64,000 bases of DNA from Halothece sp. PCC 7418. GTDB taxonomy: Bacteria > Cyanobacteriota > Cyanobacteriia > Cyanobacteriales > Rubidibacteraceae. Numbering within the stretch: position 1 is the stretch's first letter; each line of letters opens with the position of its first letter. Of the stretch, positions 52,374 to 61,800 are shown one piece after another. The notes beneath the pieces were generated by a model that saw only the letters and a list, made by a program, of their open reading frames with translations, was not told the origin of the DNA and made no database searches. Location of the stretch: contig NC_019779.1 of the NCBI RefSeq assembly GCF_000317635.1, forward strand, positions 1,240,001-1,304,000. Direction: 5' to 3'. Made by a program: the position numbers and the translations under genes.

Positions 52374-52530
52374 ACGACATCGAATTTGTCATCGTGCAGA
52401 AAAGCGACATGAATTTGTCACAATTACTTCCTTATCTTAAAATCAATGATTTTTCTACGATCCTCATGAAAGCTAGAGTTTGCCCAACGACACTAATTTG
52501 TCATCACGTCATTTAATTTGTCATTGTACA
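52374..52530 (-). repeat. CAST/Tn7-like right end (four TnsB-type sites and TGTACA)
   Basis: Four related sites: ACGACATCGAATTTGTCATC (52374-), GCGACATGAATTTGTCA (52404-), ACGACACTAATTTGTCATCA (52487-), and GTCATTTAATTTGTCAT, which runs into the TGTACA terminus at 52525-52530. The arrangement mirrors the left end at 29459. Most of the 52233-52626 gap is this end; I see no gene in it. Confidence 0.65.
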
Positions 52531-52535
52531 CTACC

Positions 52536-52568
52536 TGTACAGTGACAAACTATTTGTAACTATACAGT
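52536..52568 (+). repeat. second, outward-facing TGTACA end separated by 5 bp
   Basis: Exactly 5 bp (CTACC) after the right terminus, TGTACAGTGACAAACTATTT begins in the opposite orientation, closely resembling a CAST left end, but it fades after ~33 bp (CTATACAG). Its two edges form an imperfect inverted repeat (CTGTACAGT / ACTATACAG). Either a second element abutted here and was deleted, or this is an end-derived hairpin. Confidence 0.5.
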
Positions 52569-52626
52569 AGGAGGAGGCGCGATCGCGATCGCGCTCTTGA
52601 ACGATTAATCTTTTCTATTCTCCTGA

Positions 52627-54015
52627 TCAAAATTCAGCATTTTCTGGCGTGCGCGGAAACGGAATCACATCCCGAATGTTTTTCATCCCTGTCATAAACT
52701 GAACTAACCGTTCAAAGCCTAAGCCAAAGCCAGCGTGAGGGACTGTTCCAAAGCGTCTCAAGTCAAGATACCACCACAGTTGTTCGGGCTCCATTCCTGC
52801 TTCTTTAATCCGTTTTTCTAAGACATCAAAGCGTTCCTCTCGTTGCGAACCGCCAATAATCTCGCCAATTTTTGGAACTAAAACATCCATTGCAGAAACG
52901 GTTTTTTGATCATCATTTAAGCGCATATAAAATGCTTTAATACTGCTGGGATAATCGGTGACAATGACAGGTTTTTGAAAGTATTCTTCACATAAATAAC
53001 GCTCGTGTTCCGACTGTAAATCAACCCCCCATTCGACAGGATACTCAAATTTTTTCTCTGCTTTTTCTAACAGCGCGATCGCGCTCGTGTAAGTAATCCG
53101 TTCAAACCCCTCATTAATAATATGTTCAGCCGTTGCTAAAACCGAATCATCAATCCGTTTATTAAAAAATTCCATATCTTCTGGACACTGGTCTAACACC
53201 GCCTGAAAAATATGCTTGAGAAACGCGGAAGCCAGATCCATATCCCCTTGCAAATCACAAAAAGCCATTTCTGGTTCAATCATCCAAAATTCGGCTAAGT
53301 GGCGAGAGGTATTTGAATTTTCCGCCCGAAACGTCGGGCCAAAGGTATAAACGCGATCAAACGTTAACGCCATCGCTTCAGCTTCCAACTGTCCACTCAC
53401 CGTCAAATAAGCCCGTCGTCCAAAAAAATCTTGATTGTAATCGACCTTCCCATTCTCTTTGGGAACATGATTTAAGTCCAAACTAGTGACATTAAATAAC
53501 TCACCCGCCCCCTCACAATCATTCGTGGTAATAATCGGCGTATGAACCCATAAAAAACCCTGCTGTTGAAAAAATTGATGTACTGCATTAGCGCAAGTAT
53601 TCCGTACCCGCATCACAGCACCGAGAGTATTTGTCCGCGTGCGAATATGACCCAAACTCCGTAAAAACTCAAAAGAGTGGCGTTTCTTCTGTAACGGATA
53701 AGTTTCTGGATCCGCCTCTCCATAAACTGTTACTGCATCGGCTTGTAACTCAATGCGCTGTCCTTTTCCGGGGGATTCTGCTAAACCCCCCTTAATCTCC
53801 ACTGAAGCCCCTGTATTCAATTGACTGAGGATTTGCTCATAATTCTCTAGTGTTGGCTCTAAAATCACTTGTAAGTTCGCTAAAGCCGAGCCATCATTCA
53901 CCTCAATAAACGCAAACTTTTTCGATTCCCGTTTCGTCCGCACCCAGCCTTGAATAGTGACAGTTTCTTCAGGTTGTCCATGGCGGAATAAGTCTATAAT
54001 GCGACGTTTTGACAT
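52627..54015 (-). CDS. asnS: asparaginyl-tRNA synthetase
   Basis: A class IIb synthetase charging tRNA-Asn. The 462-residue protein has an N-terminal OB-fold anticodon-binding domain ([20 protein letters not shown]), then class II motifs: [20 protein letters not shown] (motif 2) and [16 protein letters not shown] (motif 3). It marks the return to core genome on the right side of the island. Confidence 0.97.
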   Translation of the reverse strand: MSKRRIIDLFRHGQPEETVTIQGWVRTKRESKKFAFIEVNDGSALANLQVILEPTLENYEQILSQLNTGASVEIKGGLAESPGKGQRIELQADAVTVYGEADPETYPLQKKRHSFEFLRSLGHIRTRTNTLGAVMRVRNTCANAVHQFFQQQGFLWVHTPIITTNDCEGAGELFNVTSLDLNHVPKENGKVDYNQDFFGRRAYLTVSGQLEAEAMALTFDRVYTFGPTFRAENSNTSRHLAEFWMIEPEMAFCDLQGDMDLASAFLKHIFQAVLDQCPEDMEFFNKRIDDSVLATAEHIINEGFERITYTSAIALLEKAEKKFEYPVEWGVDLQSEHERYLCEEYFQKPVIVTDYPSSIKAFYMRLNDDQKTVSAMDVLVPKIGEIIGGSQREERFDVLEKRIKEAGMEPEQLWWYLDLRRFGTVPHAGFGLGFERLVQFMTGMKNIRDVIPFPRTPENAEF

Positions 54016-54138
54016 AACCTTGTTTTCTTGTTCCTCTCCTCATTCATAATACGGTAAACCGAATTGCCTGCTTTGTTCCGATTTCGTTAAGATCAAAGGG
54101 ATAATAAAGAAATGGTATTGAAAACAGACAAAATAGTC

Positions 54139-54456
54139 ATGGGAATTTTTGATTCTGAAGTCGTCCAACAAGAAGCCAAACAGCTATTTGAAGACTATCA
54201 AGCCCTCATGGAACTGGGGGGGAAATACGGAAAATTTGACTATGAAGGGAAAAAGCTGTACATCGAGCGCATGGAAGAGCTTTTAGAACGCTATCAAATT
54301 TTCATGAAACGGTTTGAACTCTCAGAAGATTTTATGGCGCAAATGACTGTCGAACAACTGAAAAGTCAACTGGGACAATTTGGAATGACCCCACAGCAAA
54401 TGTTTGACCAAATGCACCAAACCTTAGAACGGATGAAAAAAGAACTTCATCAGTAA
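54139..54456 (+). CDS. DUF1825 family protein
   Basis: A 105-residue helical protein conserved in cyanobacteria (MGIFDSEVVQQEAKQLFEDY, KKLYIERMEELLERYQIFMK). The function is unknown. I use the ATG at 54139, where family similarity starts; an ATG at 54112 would add nine residues and has an AAAGGG sequence upstream, so it remains possible. The 3' end meets the convergent penicillin-binding protein gene with 1 bp between. Confidence 0.8.
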   Translation: MGIFDSEVVQQEAKQLFEDYQALMELGGKYGKFDYEGKKLYIERMEELLERYQIFMKRFELSEDFMAQMTVEQLKSQLGQFGMTPQQMFDQMHQTLERMKKELHQ

Positions 54457-54457
54457 C

Positions 54458-56389
54458 TTAATTTGACGGTTTAGGGCGTTGAAACTTGCTCGGCGACGGA
54501 AATTGTTGTACGGGTTCACCCTTGAGCGCTCTGAGCATAAACTTCCGCCAAACTGGCGCAGCAAATCCACCCCCAGTCACCCCATAACCCAAGGGACGAT
54601 AGTCATCATTTCCGATCCAAACTGCGGTTGCTAACTGAGGGACATACCCCACAAACCAAACATCTCTTTCCGAGGTAGTTGTTCCCGTTTTTCCTGCGAC
54701 GGGGCGACCAATTTGAGCCGCCGTTCCTGTTCCAGATTGGACGACCCCTTGTAAGACGCTATTGAGGGAAGCTACCGCCCACCGATCCAAGACTAACTGC
54801 GGTTCAGGTTGATTATCTAACAGCACATTCCCTTGACTATCACTAACGCGAATAATAAAAGTGGGATCAGAATGCCAGCCATTATTAGCAAAAGTCGCAT
54901 ACGCCCCCGCCATTTCTAAGGGAGTCACTCCCACCGATCCTAAAGGCAAAGAAATAACAGGTTGTAAAGGACTTTCAATTCCCAGTTTGCTCGCAACATC
55001 AATCACATTATCTAAGCCCACGGCTTGTCCGAGTTTCACCGCAGGCACATTACGAGACTGCATCAGGGCTTTCCGTAAACTCATATTCCCAGCAAAACTT
55101 CCTCCATAGTTTTTGGGGCGATAGTAGCCGTTCCCATCTCGATATTGAACAGGACTGTCTTTAATCATTGAACTAGGCGTATATTTTCCGCTAGCAAAAG
55201 CAGTGTAATAAACAAAAGGCTTGAAAGATGATCCAGGTTGACGACGGGATTGGAGGGCGCGATTAAACTGACTATTTTCATAATCCACGCTTCCCACCAT
55301 CGCTTTGACAAAGTGAGTTCGCGGATCAACAGCAACAATCGCAATTTGAGCGGTTCTCAAACCCCGATTCAATAACTGTTGATGGGCATCTCGCACCGTT
55401 TCTTCTGCCATTTGTTGGAAAAAGAAATCAATGGTGGTTTGAATACGCAACCCCCCTTCTGTCACGATTTCTTCCCCAAAGCGTTCTTTCAACTCAGCAG
55501 TTACCGCTTCCGTCACTGCAGGGAGTTTACTTTGTTGCCAAGCCGTAGGTTTTCCGACTAACAGGGGTTGTTGGAGAATCTGATCAGCGACCTGCGCTGG
55601 AATCCATCCAATTTCTTCCATGCGATTCAGTACCGTTGCTTGTCGTCCTTTCGTCGCTGCATAATCAATAAAAGGACTATATTTTTCTGGGGCTTGAATT
55701 AAACCTGCCATCATGGTGGCTTCAGCAAGGTTTAACTCTGAGGCTGACTTTTGGAAATAACTTTGCGCTGCTGTTTCCACCCCATAGTTATTGTGTCCCC
55801 AATAAATGGTATTGAGGTACATTTCTAAAATTTCGTCCTTAGTAAAAACTTGCTCAACCCGCAACGCCAACACGGCTTCCGCTAGTTTTCGGCTAAAGGT
55901 TCGTTCTGGGGAGAGGAACACATTTTTAACCAACTGCATGGTGATCGTTGAAGCCCCTTCCACCACTTCTCCGCTTTGCCAGTTCACTACTAACGCCCGT
56001 GCAATACTCGTGGGGTTAATGCCCTGATGCTGATAAAAATGACTATCTTCGATCGCGAGAACAGCTTGTTTCAATTCTGGAGAGATCGCCTCTAATGGGA
56101 CAACATCGCGATTGGCTTCTCCATGCAAGCGCGTCAACAGACGACCTTTTACATCATAAATATAACTGGTTTCTGTGGGGGAATACCCTTCTAAAACCCG
56201 AACATCAGGAAGATTACGGAAACTGAGGGCTAATCCCACCAGTCCCCCAGTCATCACTGCACCAGCCAATAAACTGACACAAACCACTGTTCCCGTTGCA
56301 GCTTTGGCGACCCCTTTTGTAAATTGGAAGGTCTGTTGCCATAAAGATGGTTGGCTCGGTTGATCTTGCCGAACGGTTGTATTCGACAC
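54458..56389 (-). CDS. class A penicillin-binding protein (transglycosylase/transpeptidase)
   Basis: A ~643-residue bifunctional peptidoglycan synthase. A membrane anchor sits at ~residues 30-60. The GT51 glycosyltransferase domain has EDSHFYQHQGINPTSIARAL, STITMQLVKNVFLSPERTFS and RKLAEAVLALRVEQVFTKDE. The transpeptidase domain has SSFKPF (SxxK), QSRNVPA (SxN) and KTGTT. The start is GTG at 56389 after GGGAGAGAAAACGCC; a TTG eight codons upstream is less likely. PBP1A-like. Confidence 0.92.
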   Translation of the reverse strand: MSNTTVRQDQPSQPSLWQQTFQFTKGVAKAATGTVVCVSLLAGAVMTGGLVGLALSFRNLPDVRVLEGYSPTETSYIYDVKGRLLTRLHGEANRDVVPLEAISPELKQAVLAIEDSHFYQHQGINPTSIARALVVNWQSGEVVEGASTITMQLVKNVFLSPERTFSRKLAEAVLALRVEQVFTKDEILEMYLNTIYWGHNNYGVETAAQSYFQKSASELNLAEATMMAGLIQAPEKYSPFIDYAATKGRQATVLNRMEEIGWIPAQVADQILQQPLLVGKPTAWQQSKLPAVTEAVTAELKERFGEEIVTEGGLRIQTTIDFFFQQMAEETVRDAHQQLLNRGLRTAQIAIVAVDPRTHFVKAMVGSVDYENSQFNRALQSRRQPGSSFKPFVYYTAFASGKYTPSSMIKDSPVQYRDGNGYYRPKNYGGSFAGNMSLRKALMQSRNVPAVKLGQAVGLDNVIDVASKLGIESPLQPVISLPLGSVGVTPLEMAGAYATFANNGWHSDPTFIIRVSDSQGNVLLDNQPEPQLVLDRWAVASLNSVLQGVVQSGTGTAAQIGRPVAGKTGTTTSERDVWFVGYVPQLATAVWIGNDDYRPLGYGVTGGGFAAPVWRKFMLRALKGEPVQQFPSPSKFQRPKPSN

Positions 56390-56633
56390 GGCGTTTTCTC
56401 TCCCTTTTAGCAAATATGATTAACGCTTGATGTGACTTTGGGTTGAAATTAGGTATCTTCAAGTCAGGTGTCATCTCTGACACTCAGATTACTATTTTGC
56501 CTAACAATTGGCAACTTCATAAATAATGGACAGTTAACAATTAACAAGGTAAAATTAACAATTCATAATTAATTATGTCTAATCTAACACAAAGCTCATC
56601 TGCTCACGCCTCACTCTAGTCTTCTCATTACTA

Positions 56634-57788
56634 ATGACAATGCAGCCAAAAATTGAAACGTTTCATTTACGTCGTCTTTCTTCAGGAGATAATCTCGCTC
56701 TACAAGTCTATCAATTTCAGGGCAAACTAGGTCAAAAAACTTATATTCAAGCGAATTTGCATGGTGCTGAAATTGTTGGCAATATTGTAATTTCAGAAAT
56801 TTTTCGTTGGCTGAGCGAAATTGATCCAGAAAAGATATGGGGTGAAATTTGGTTAGTACCAGCTTGTAATCCAGTGGGAATGAATCAGCGCTCGCATTTT
56901 TTTAATTCTGGACGCTACAATAGCTATGATGGTCAAGATTGGAATCGTATTTTTTGGGATTATTCGACAGAAACTGATGAAATTTATGACTTTGCCAAAC
57001 AACATCTAGAATCGGAGATCGAAACCATTTATCAAGGCTATATCGCCCAAATTAAAACGTGGTTTCAAGAACAAACGGCTCGTCGTTATCAGTCTTGTTA
57101 TGTTCCTTATCCAGTCAAGTATCAGCAAACATTACAGTTTCTTTGCTGGGATGCAAACCACGTTATTGATATTCATAGTTCCAGCAATCAAGGTCTTGAT
57201 TATTTATTTACCTTCCCTGGTCAAGAAGAAGCAACAAAAGCGTTTTTATTAGATGTGGGAATTCGCGTTGATCAACCAAGCGGATATACTTTTGATGAAG
57301 CCTTTATTAAACCTTGGTTGGTCTTAGAAGAAACCTTTCGCAAACTCGGACGAAACATTAAATTTAATGTTGCTTCTTGGACATTAGAGTTAGGAAGTGG
57401 CATGAGGGCGCAACCCGAGTCGGTAGCAAAAGGGGTGAGAGGGATTAAAAATTATTTAGTGAGTCAAGGGATTGTCAAGATTCCTGATTTTTCTCTGCAA
57501 GCAACCCAAAATCATACAGTCCAGTTTGTCCAAAAAGAACAAATTCAGAAATATTATGCTCCTACTGGGGGAATTATTCAAAACTGCGTTGACTTAAAAA
57601 CAGTGGTCAACAAAGGAGATGTGATTTATCAAATTTTAGAATTGAATAAACAGGGCGAGCCGTTAAAAGTGATCAGCATAACCGCACAAACCTCTGGTTT
57701 AATTTTTGATCTCGGAATTAATCAAGGGGTCCATGAAGGAGAATACGTTTTAACCATCTTAGCAAGAGAAGACAACAATGATCGATAG
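56634..57788 (+). CDS. succinylglutamate desuccinylase/aspartoacylase-family (M14-like) protein
   Basis: A 384-residue zinc hydrolase. The zinc ligands are in QANLHGAE (HxxE) and VIDIHSSS (H), with a catalytic Glu in LELGSGM. The C-terminal ~90 residues form a lipoyl-like beta barrel (APTGGIIQNCVDLKTVVNKG). Family members deacylate amino acid derivatives or process carboxy termini; the substrate is unknown. The 3' end overlaps era by 11 bp, so the two are coupled. An ATG two codons downstream is an alternative start. Confidence 0.8.
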   Translation: MTMQPKIETFHLRRLSSGDNLALQVYQFQGKLGQKTYIQANLHGAEIVGNIVISEIFRWLSEIDPEKIWGEIWLVPACNPVGMNQRSHFFNSGRYNSYDGQDWNRIFWDYSTETDEIYDFAKQHLESEIETIYQGYIAQIKTWFQEQTARRYQSCYVPYPVKYQQTLQFLCWDANHVIDIHSSSNQGLDYLFTFPGQEEATKAFLLDVGIRVDQPSGYTFDEAFIKPWLVLEETFRKLGRNIKFNVASWTLELGSGMRAQPESVAKGVRGIKNYLVSQGIVKIPDFSLQATQNHTVQFVQKEQIQKYYAPTGGIIQNCVDLKTVVNKGDVIYQILELNKQGEPLKVISITAQTSGLIFDLGINQGVHEGEYVLTILAREDNNDR

Positions 57789-58710
57789 CTTAGGACAAAT
57801 TCCAGTTGCCCCCCCTAATTTTAAGTCTGGTTTTGTGGGTTTAATTGGGCGACCCAATGTCGGAAAATCAACCTTGATGAATGAATTAATCGGAGAAAAA
57901 GTCGCCATTACCTCACCCGTTGCACAAACGACCCGGAATCGCTTACGGGGGATTTTAACTACGGAAACAGCACAGATGATTTTTGTGGATACTCCAGGCA
58001 TTCACAAACCTCATCATGAATTAGGAAAAGTCATTGTGAAAAATGCTCAAAGTACCATTGAAGCCGTGGATTTAATTTTATTGGTGGTTGATGCTTCGAG
58101 TCCCGCTGGTGGGGGAGATCGCTACATTGTTGAGTTATTGAAAAAAAGCAAAGTGCCAGTGTTAGTAGGATTAAATAAAAGTGATTTAGGGAATGAGGAA
58201 AAAAGGGGAAAAAATCTTGCTACCTATAGGGAACTCTTAAAGGATCAACCCTGGGAGTTAATTCAATTCTCAGCTTTGACAGGGGTGGGCTTAGACTCCT
58301 TACAGGAAAAACTCAGAGAACGATTAGAAATCGGTCCTTATTACTATCCCCCCGACTTAGTCAGTGATCAACCAGAACGGTTAGTGATGGCGGAGTTAAT
58401 TCGTGAGCAAATTTTACGAGAAACACGGGAAGAAATTCCCCATTCTGTAGCAATTATAATTGACCAAATTACAGAAGAAAAAAATCTGACGACGATTCGA
58501 GCCACAATCAATGTGGAACGCGCTTCGCAAAAAGGAATTTTAATTGGAAAAAAAGGGACAATGCTCAAAAAAATCGGGACAGCAGCCCGAGCGGAAATGC
58601 AAAAGATTATTGCAGGGAAAGTTTATTTGGAATTGTTTGTTCGGGTCCAAGCGAAATGGCGGGAGTCGGCGAGACAAGTGGCGGAATTTGGGTATTTTCA
58701 AGAAAATTAA
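57778..58710 (+). CDS. era: GTPase Era
   Basis: Era is a GTPase that binds 16S rRNA and aids 30S assembly. The 310-residue protein has G1 GRPNVGKST, G3 DTPGIH, G4 NKSD, and the C-terminal KH domain (GILIGKKGTMLKKIGTAARA). It overlaps the upstream deacylase gene. After the stop, CACTCCC (58793-58799) pairs with GGGAGTG (58809-58815), but there is no clear T run. Confidence 0.96.
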   Translation: MIDSLGQIPVAPPNFKSGFVGLIGRPNVGKSTLMNELIGEKVAITSPVAQTTRNRLRGILTTETAQMIFVDTPGIHKPHHELGKVIVKNAQSTIEAVDLILLVVDASSPAGGGDRYIVELLKKSKVPVLVGLNKSDLGNEEKRGKNLATYRELLKDQPWELIQFSALTGVGLDSLQEKLRERLEIGPYYYPPDLVSDQPERLVMAELIREQILRETREEIPHSVAIIIDQITEEKNLTTIRATINVERASQKGILIGKKGTMLKKIGTAARAEMQKIIAGKVYLELFVRVQAKWRESARQVAEFGYFQEN

Positions 58711-58878
58711 AAACCGATGCTCAAAATCGGCATCAACGCTAAAATATTGGTTAAAGTAGGAGCAGCGAGTTCCCTGACTCAATCACAAGAAACACTCCCA
58801 GAAGGTTAAGGGAGTGATGAATATCAGCCCCAATATCATCGCTGCCGAAAGCAAAAGCGGAGCAAGGAAGAGACGGAC

Positions 58879-61800
58879 GTGACTATGCAGCCAACCCAAT
58901 CCCAAACCCCTGACCGAAACCAATATTTGCAGAACGCAAAAACGAATCTGGAAACCATTGAGCGTGGGCTACTGAACTTATCTGGTGTGGTGAGACAGCC
59001 AGAAACACTCCAGCGTCTTCATAGTGCTGCTGAGTCTCTGAATACAGGTGCGCTGATTCATGAAATGGAGACGATTCAACAGATTGCTCAGTTTTTTGAG
59101 GACTGTTTTGGGGTCATGCGCACCGCTTCCGTGGTCAGTGATAAACACTTGGAAAATTTATTGTGGCAAGTCTTTGATACTTTTCAAGGGTTGGTTGAGA
59201 TGCACGCTATGTCGGAAGAACCCACAGAATACACTGAAGGTGTAGAGCGAGAAGTGTTTAAGGGACTCCAGCCGAAATTAACCGAAGCGAAAAACTACCT
59301 GCAATCTCGAATTTTACATGAGGAAGCAACGGTTAGTGAACTGACCCCAGAGAGTGACTTCTTCCAGCAGCAAGTGGATGCTGAGTTGAAAGCGATGGAA
59401 AGGATTATTGAGCAAGAAAATCCTTCTCATTACCGCACCGAATTGAAAGAGCATTGTCAGGTGTTGGAGCAAATTGGGGCGCAAGCGCAATTACCGACTT
59501 GGGTGAAACTGTTGAAAACTGCTCAAAGCGCGATCGCGGCAACGGAAAATTCAGTAAAAACTGCTACAGAATGCGCGATCGCGGAAATCAGAGAAGCCCA
59601 AAGGCTGATTAACAAAGGTCAAGCCTACACCATTAAACCCAGTCAGCGCTTAAAAGCAATGTCTTTGCAACTGTCTTCTCCTTGGGATACACAAAACTAC
59701 GAGGATGACGACGAAACTTACTTTGATGATTTCAACGAGGAAGACTTTTCTGGCGCACAAGCCTCCCCAATGTCATCCGAGGGAGAAGAATTAGATGAAA
59801 AAGCAACCATTGCTGATTTAGATGGAATTCCCGAAACGAGCGACTCCGAAGAATACGATTTCTTGCAAAGCCTTGATCTCGAAACTGACTTGTGGGAGGA
59901 AGACAGCATTGACCTTGATCTTCCCGCTACCATTGATCATTCCGATGAACATCTCGAATTATGGGATGAACAACAAACGATTACTGAAGAGAGTACAGAA
60001 TGGTGGAATGAACAAGAAACCGCTTTAGAAGACGATGGTGCAGAAGAAAATCTTGAGCAATGGCTGACTGAACAGAGTCAACCAACCGATGATGACGAGA
60101 CATTCTTCGAGGAATTATTTGCTGAAGATCAAGGGAATGAAGACGAGTTGTGGGAAGAAGAAATTGAGTTAGAACAAGAGACTCCCGCCGAGGATTCGGA
60201 AGCATTGAACACTGATGCCTTATGGGGAAGTCTCAACTTAGAGGGCTTAGAAGCAGATCAAGAAACCTTGATTGAAGAAGATAACAATCCTGATCAGGAA
60301 TGGGATGAACTGTTTGAGGCGTTAGAAGCGGAGAAACAAGACGCTCAAAGTGAAAAAGAAGCAGAGGAACAAGAAGCCCTCTCCCAACTAGATGCACTAG
60401 ATGACGACGATTCCGAAGATCATTTCTCTTGGTCTGAACAAACCTTTGAACCCCTCGAAGATCTCGAATCCATTTTTGCCAATGAAGGAGAAAAAACCTT
60501 TATTCAAGATCAAGCAGAAGATTCCGCTTTCTCGGAAGAGGAAGAAGACACCTTTGACCAAACCTATATCCAAGCCTCACCTCTCGAAGAGTTGCGGTCT
60601 GCTTGGGATTATTACTTAGGGATCGAACAGTTAGACAGTGTCATTGAAGCCCCTGCGATCGCGCAGAGTGAGGAAGACTTTGATCTCACCGCCTTAGAAA
60701 CTTCTATTGAACAAGCCCCAGCACTTCCCCAACCCGAGGAAACTCAGAAGGAAACAACACCAGCCCAAGCAGCAGCACCGGCTTCCCGAGGAGGAGTGTC
60801 TTTATTTGAACAAACGATTAAAGTTCCTGTTCGCCTCATGGATAACCTCAATAACTTAATTGGGGAGTTAGTTGTTAACCGCAATAGTCTCGAAAAAGAC
60901 CAAGAACGCTTACGACAATTCTTAGATAATTTATTAGAACAGGTGCAAAACCTCAATGACTTGGGGGTGCGAATGCAAGACCTTTACGAGCGGTCGTTAC
61001 TGGAAAACTCCCTGCTGATGAGTAAATCTTACAGTACCAATAAAATGGCAACAGCAGGGAACAACCATGGCGATGGCAGTAGTTCCAATTCCAACTCTTA
61101 TGATGAGGAGTACAACCCCCTAGAAATGGACCGCTTTAGTGGCTTCCACTTGCTGTCTCAAGAAATGATTGAGTTGATCGTGCGAGTTCGCGAATCCACC
61201 TCTGATATTGAATTTTTAGTGGATGAAGTGGAACAAGAAGCACGACTGTTCCGCCAAGTGACGACACAATTACAAGAAGGCTTTACTGAAGCTCGCATGG
61301 TTCCCTTTTCTCAAGTCGCAGATCGCTTACCACGGGCGGTACGGGATATTTCCCTGAAATTAAATAAGAAAGCCAAACTGGAAGTGGAAGGGAAAGATAC
61401 ATTGGTGGATAAGATGATTCTGGAGCAACTCTATGATCCAATGACGCATTTAGTGAACAATGCGATTACTCATGGGATTGAGTCGCCAGAAGAACGTCAG
61501 CACTTTGGGAAACCAGAAACGGGAACAATTAAAGTGGAAGCCCATCACCAAGGGAATCAAAGTATTATTTCCATTTCTGATGATGGCGCTGGGCTCGATC
61601 CGGTACGAATTCGACGGAAAGCAGTAGAAAAAGGCTTAATTTCTAAAGCAGAAGCGAGCGCTCTCCCTGATATTGATATCTTTGACTTTATCTTTCATCC
61701 AGGATTTAGTACCAAGGATAAAGCTGATGACTTCGCAGGACGGGGTGTGGGAATGGATGTAGTGCGTTCTTCTTTGAGTAAACTACGGGGAAGTATTAAT

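Larger units (their letters stand above)
29459..52530. mobile_element. degraded Tn7-like / type V-K CAST-like element carrying defence cargo
   Basis: The left terminus is TGTACA at 29459, followed by TnsB-site-like repeats to ~29537. The right terminus is TGTACA at 52525-52530, preceded by four CGACAnnnAATTTGTCA-type sites from 52374. Both resemble the ends of type V-K CRISPR-associated transposons. A TnsB N-terminal fragment lies inside (38832-39158). TnsC, TniQ, Cas12k and a CRISPR array are not seen. Flanking 5-mers (TCTCT left, CTACC right) do not match, so the two ends may not derive from a single insertion event. The cargo is restriction-modification, toxin/antitoxin and STAND immunity genes. 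Confidence 0.6.

Noticed and set aside
52331-52516. 61-residue frame at the island's right end
   Set aside because: It consists of the TnsB-type end repeats and has no coding character.
29454-52535. 5-bp target-site duplication around the CAST-like element
   Set aside because: The flanks are TCTCT and CTACC, which differ, so no duplication can be claimed for the present pair of ends.
51603-52626. CRISPR array or tracrRNA near the right end, as expected for a type V-K CAST
   Set aside because: I looked for direct repeats of 35-37 bp and GTTGAAAG-type motifs and found none; the DNA is the small effector gene and end repeats.
26857-52626. Island-flanking att duplication of the tRNA-Gly 3' end
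   Set aside because: No second copy of the AGGGGTTCGAGTCCCCT region was seen near asnS, so tRNA-based integration of the whole island is not supported.
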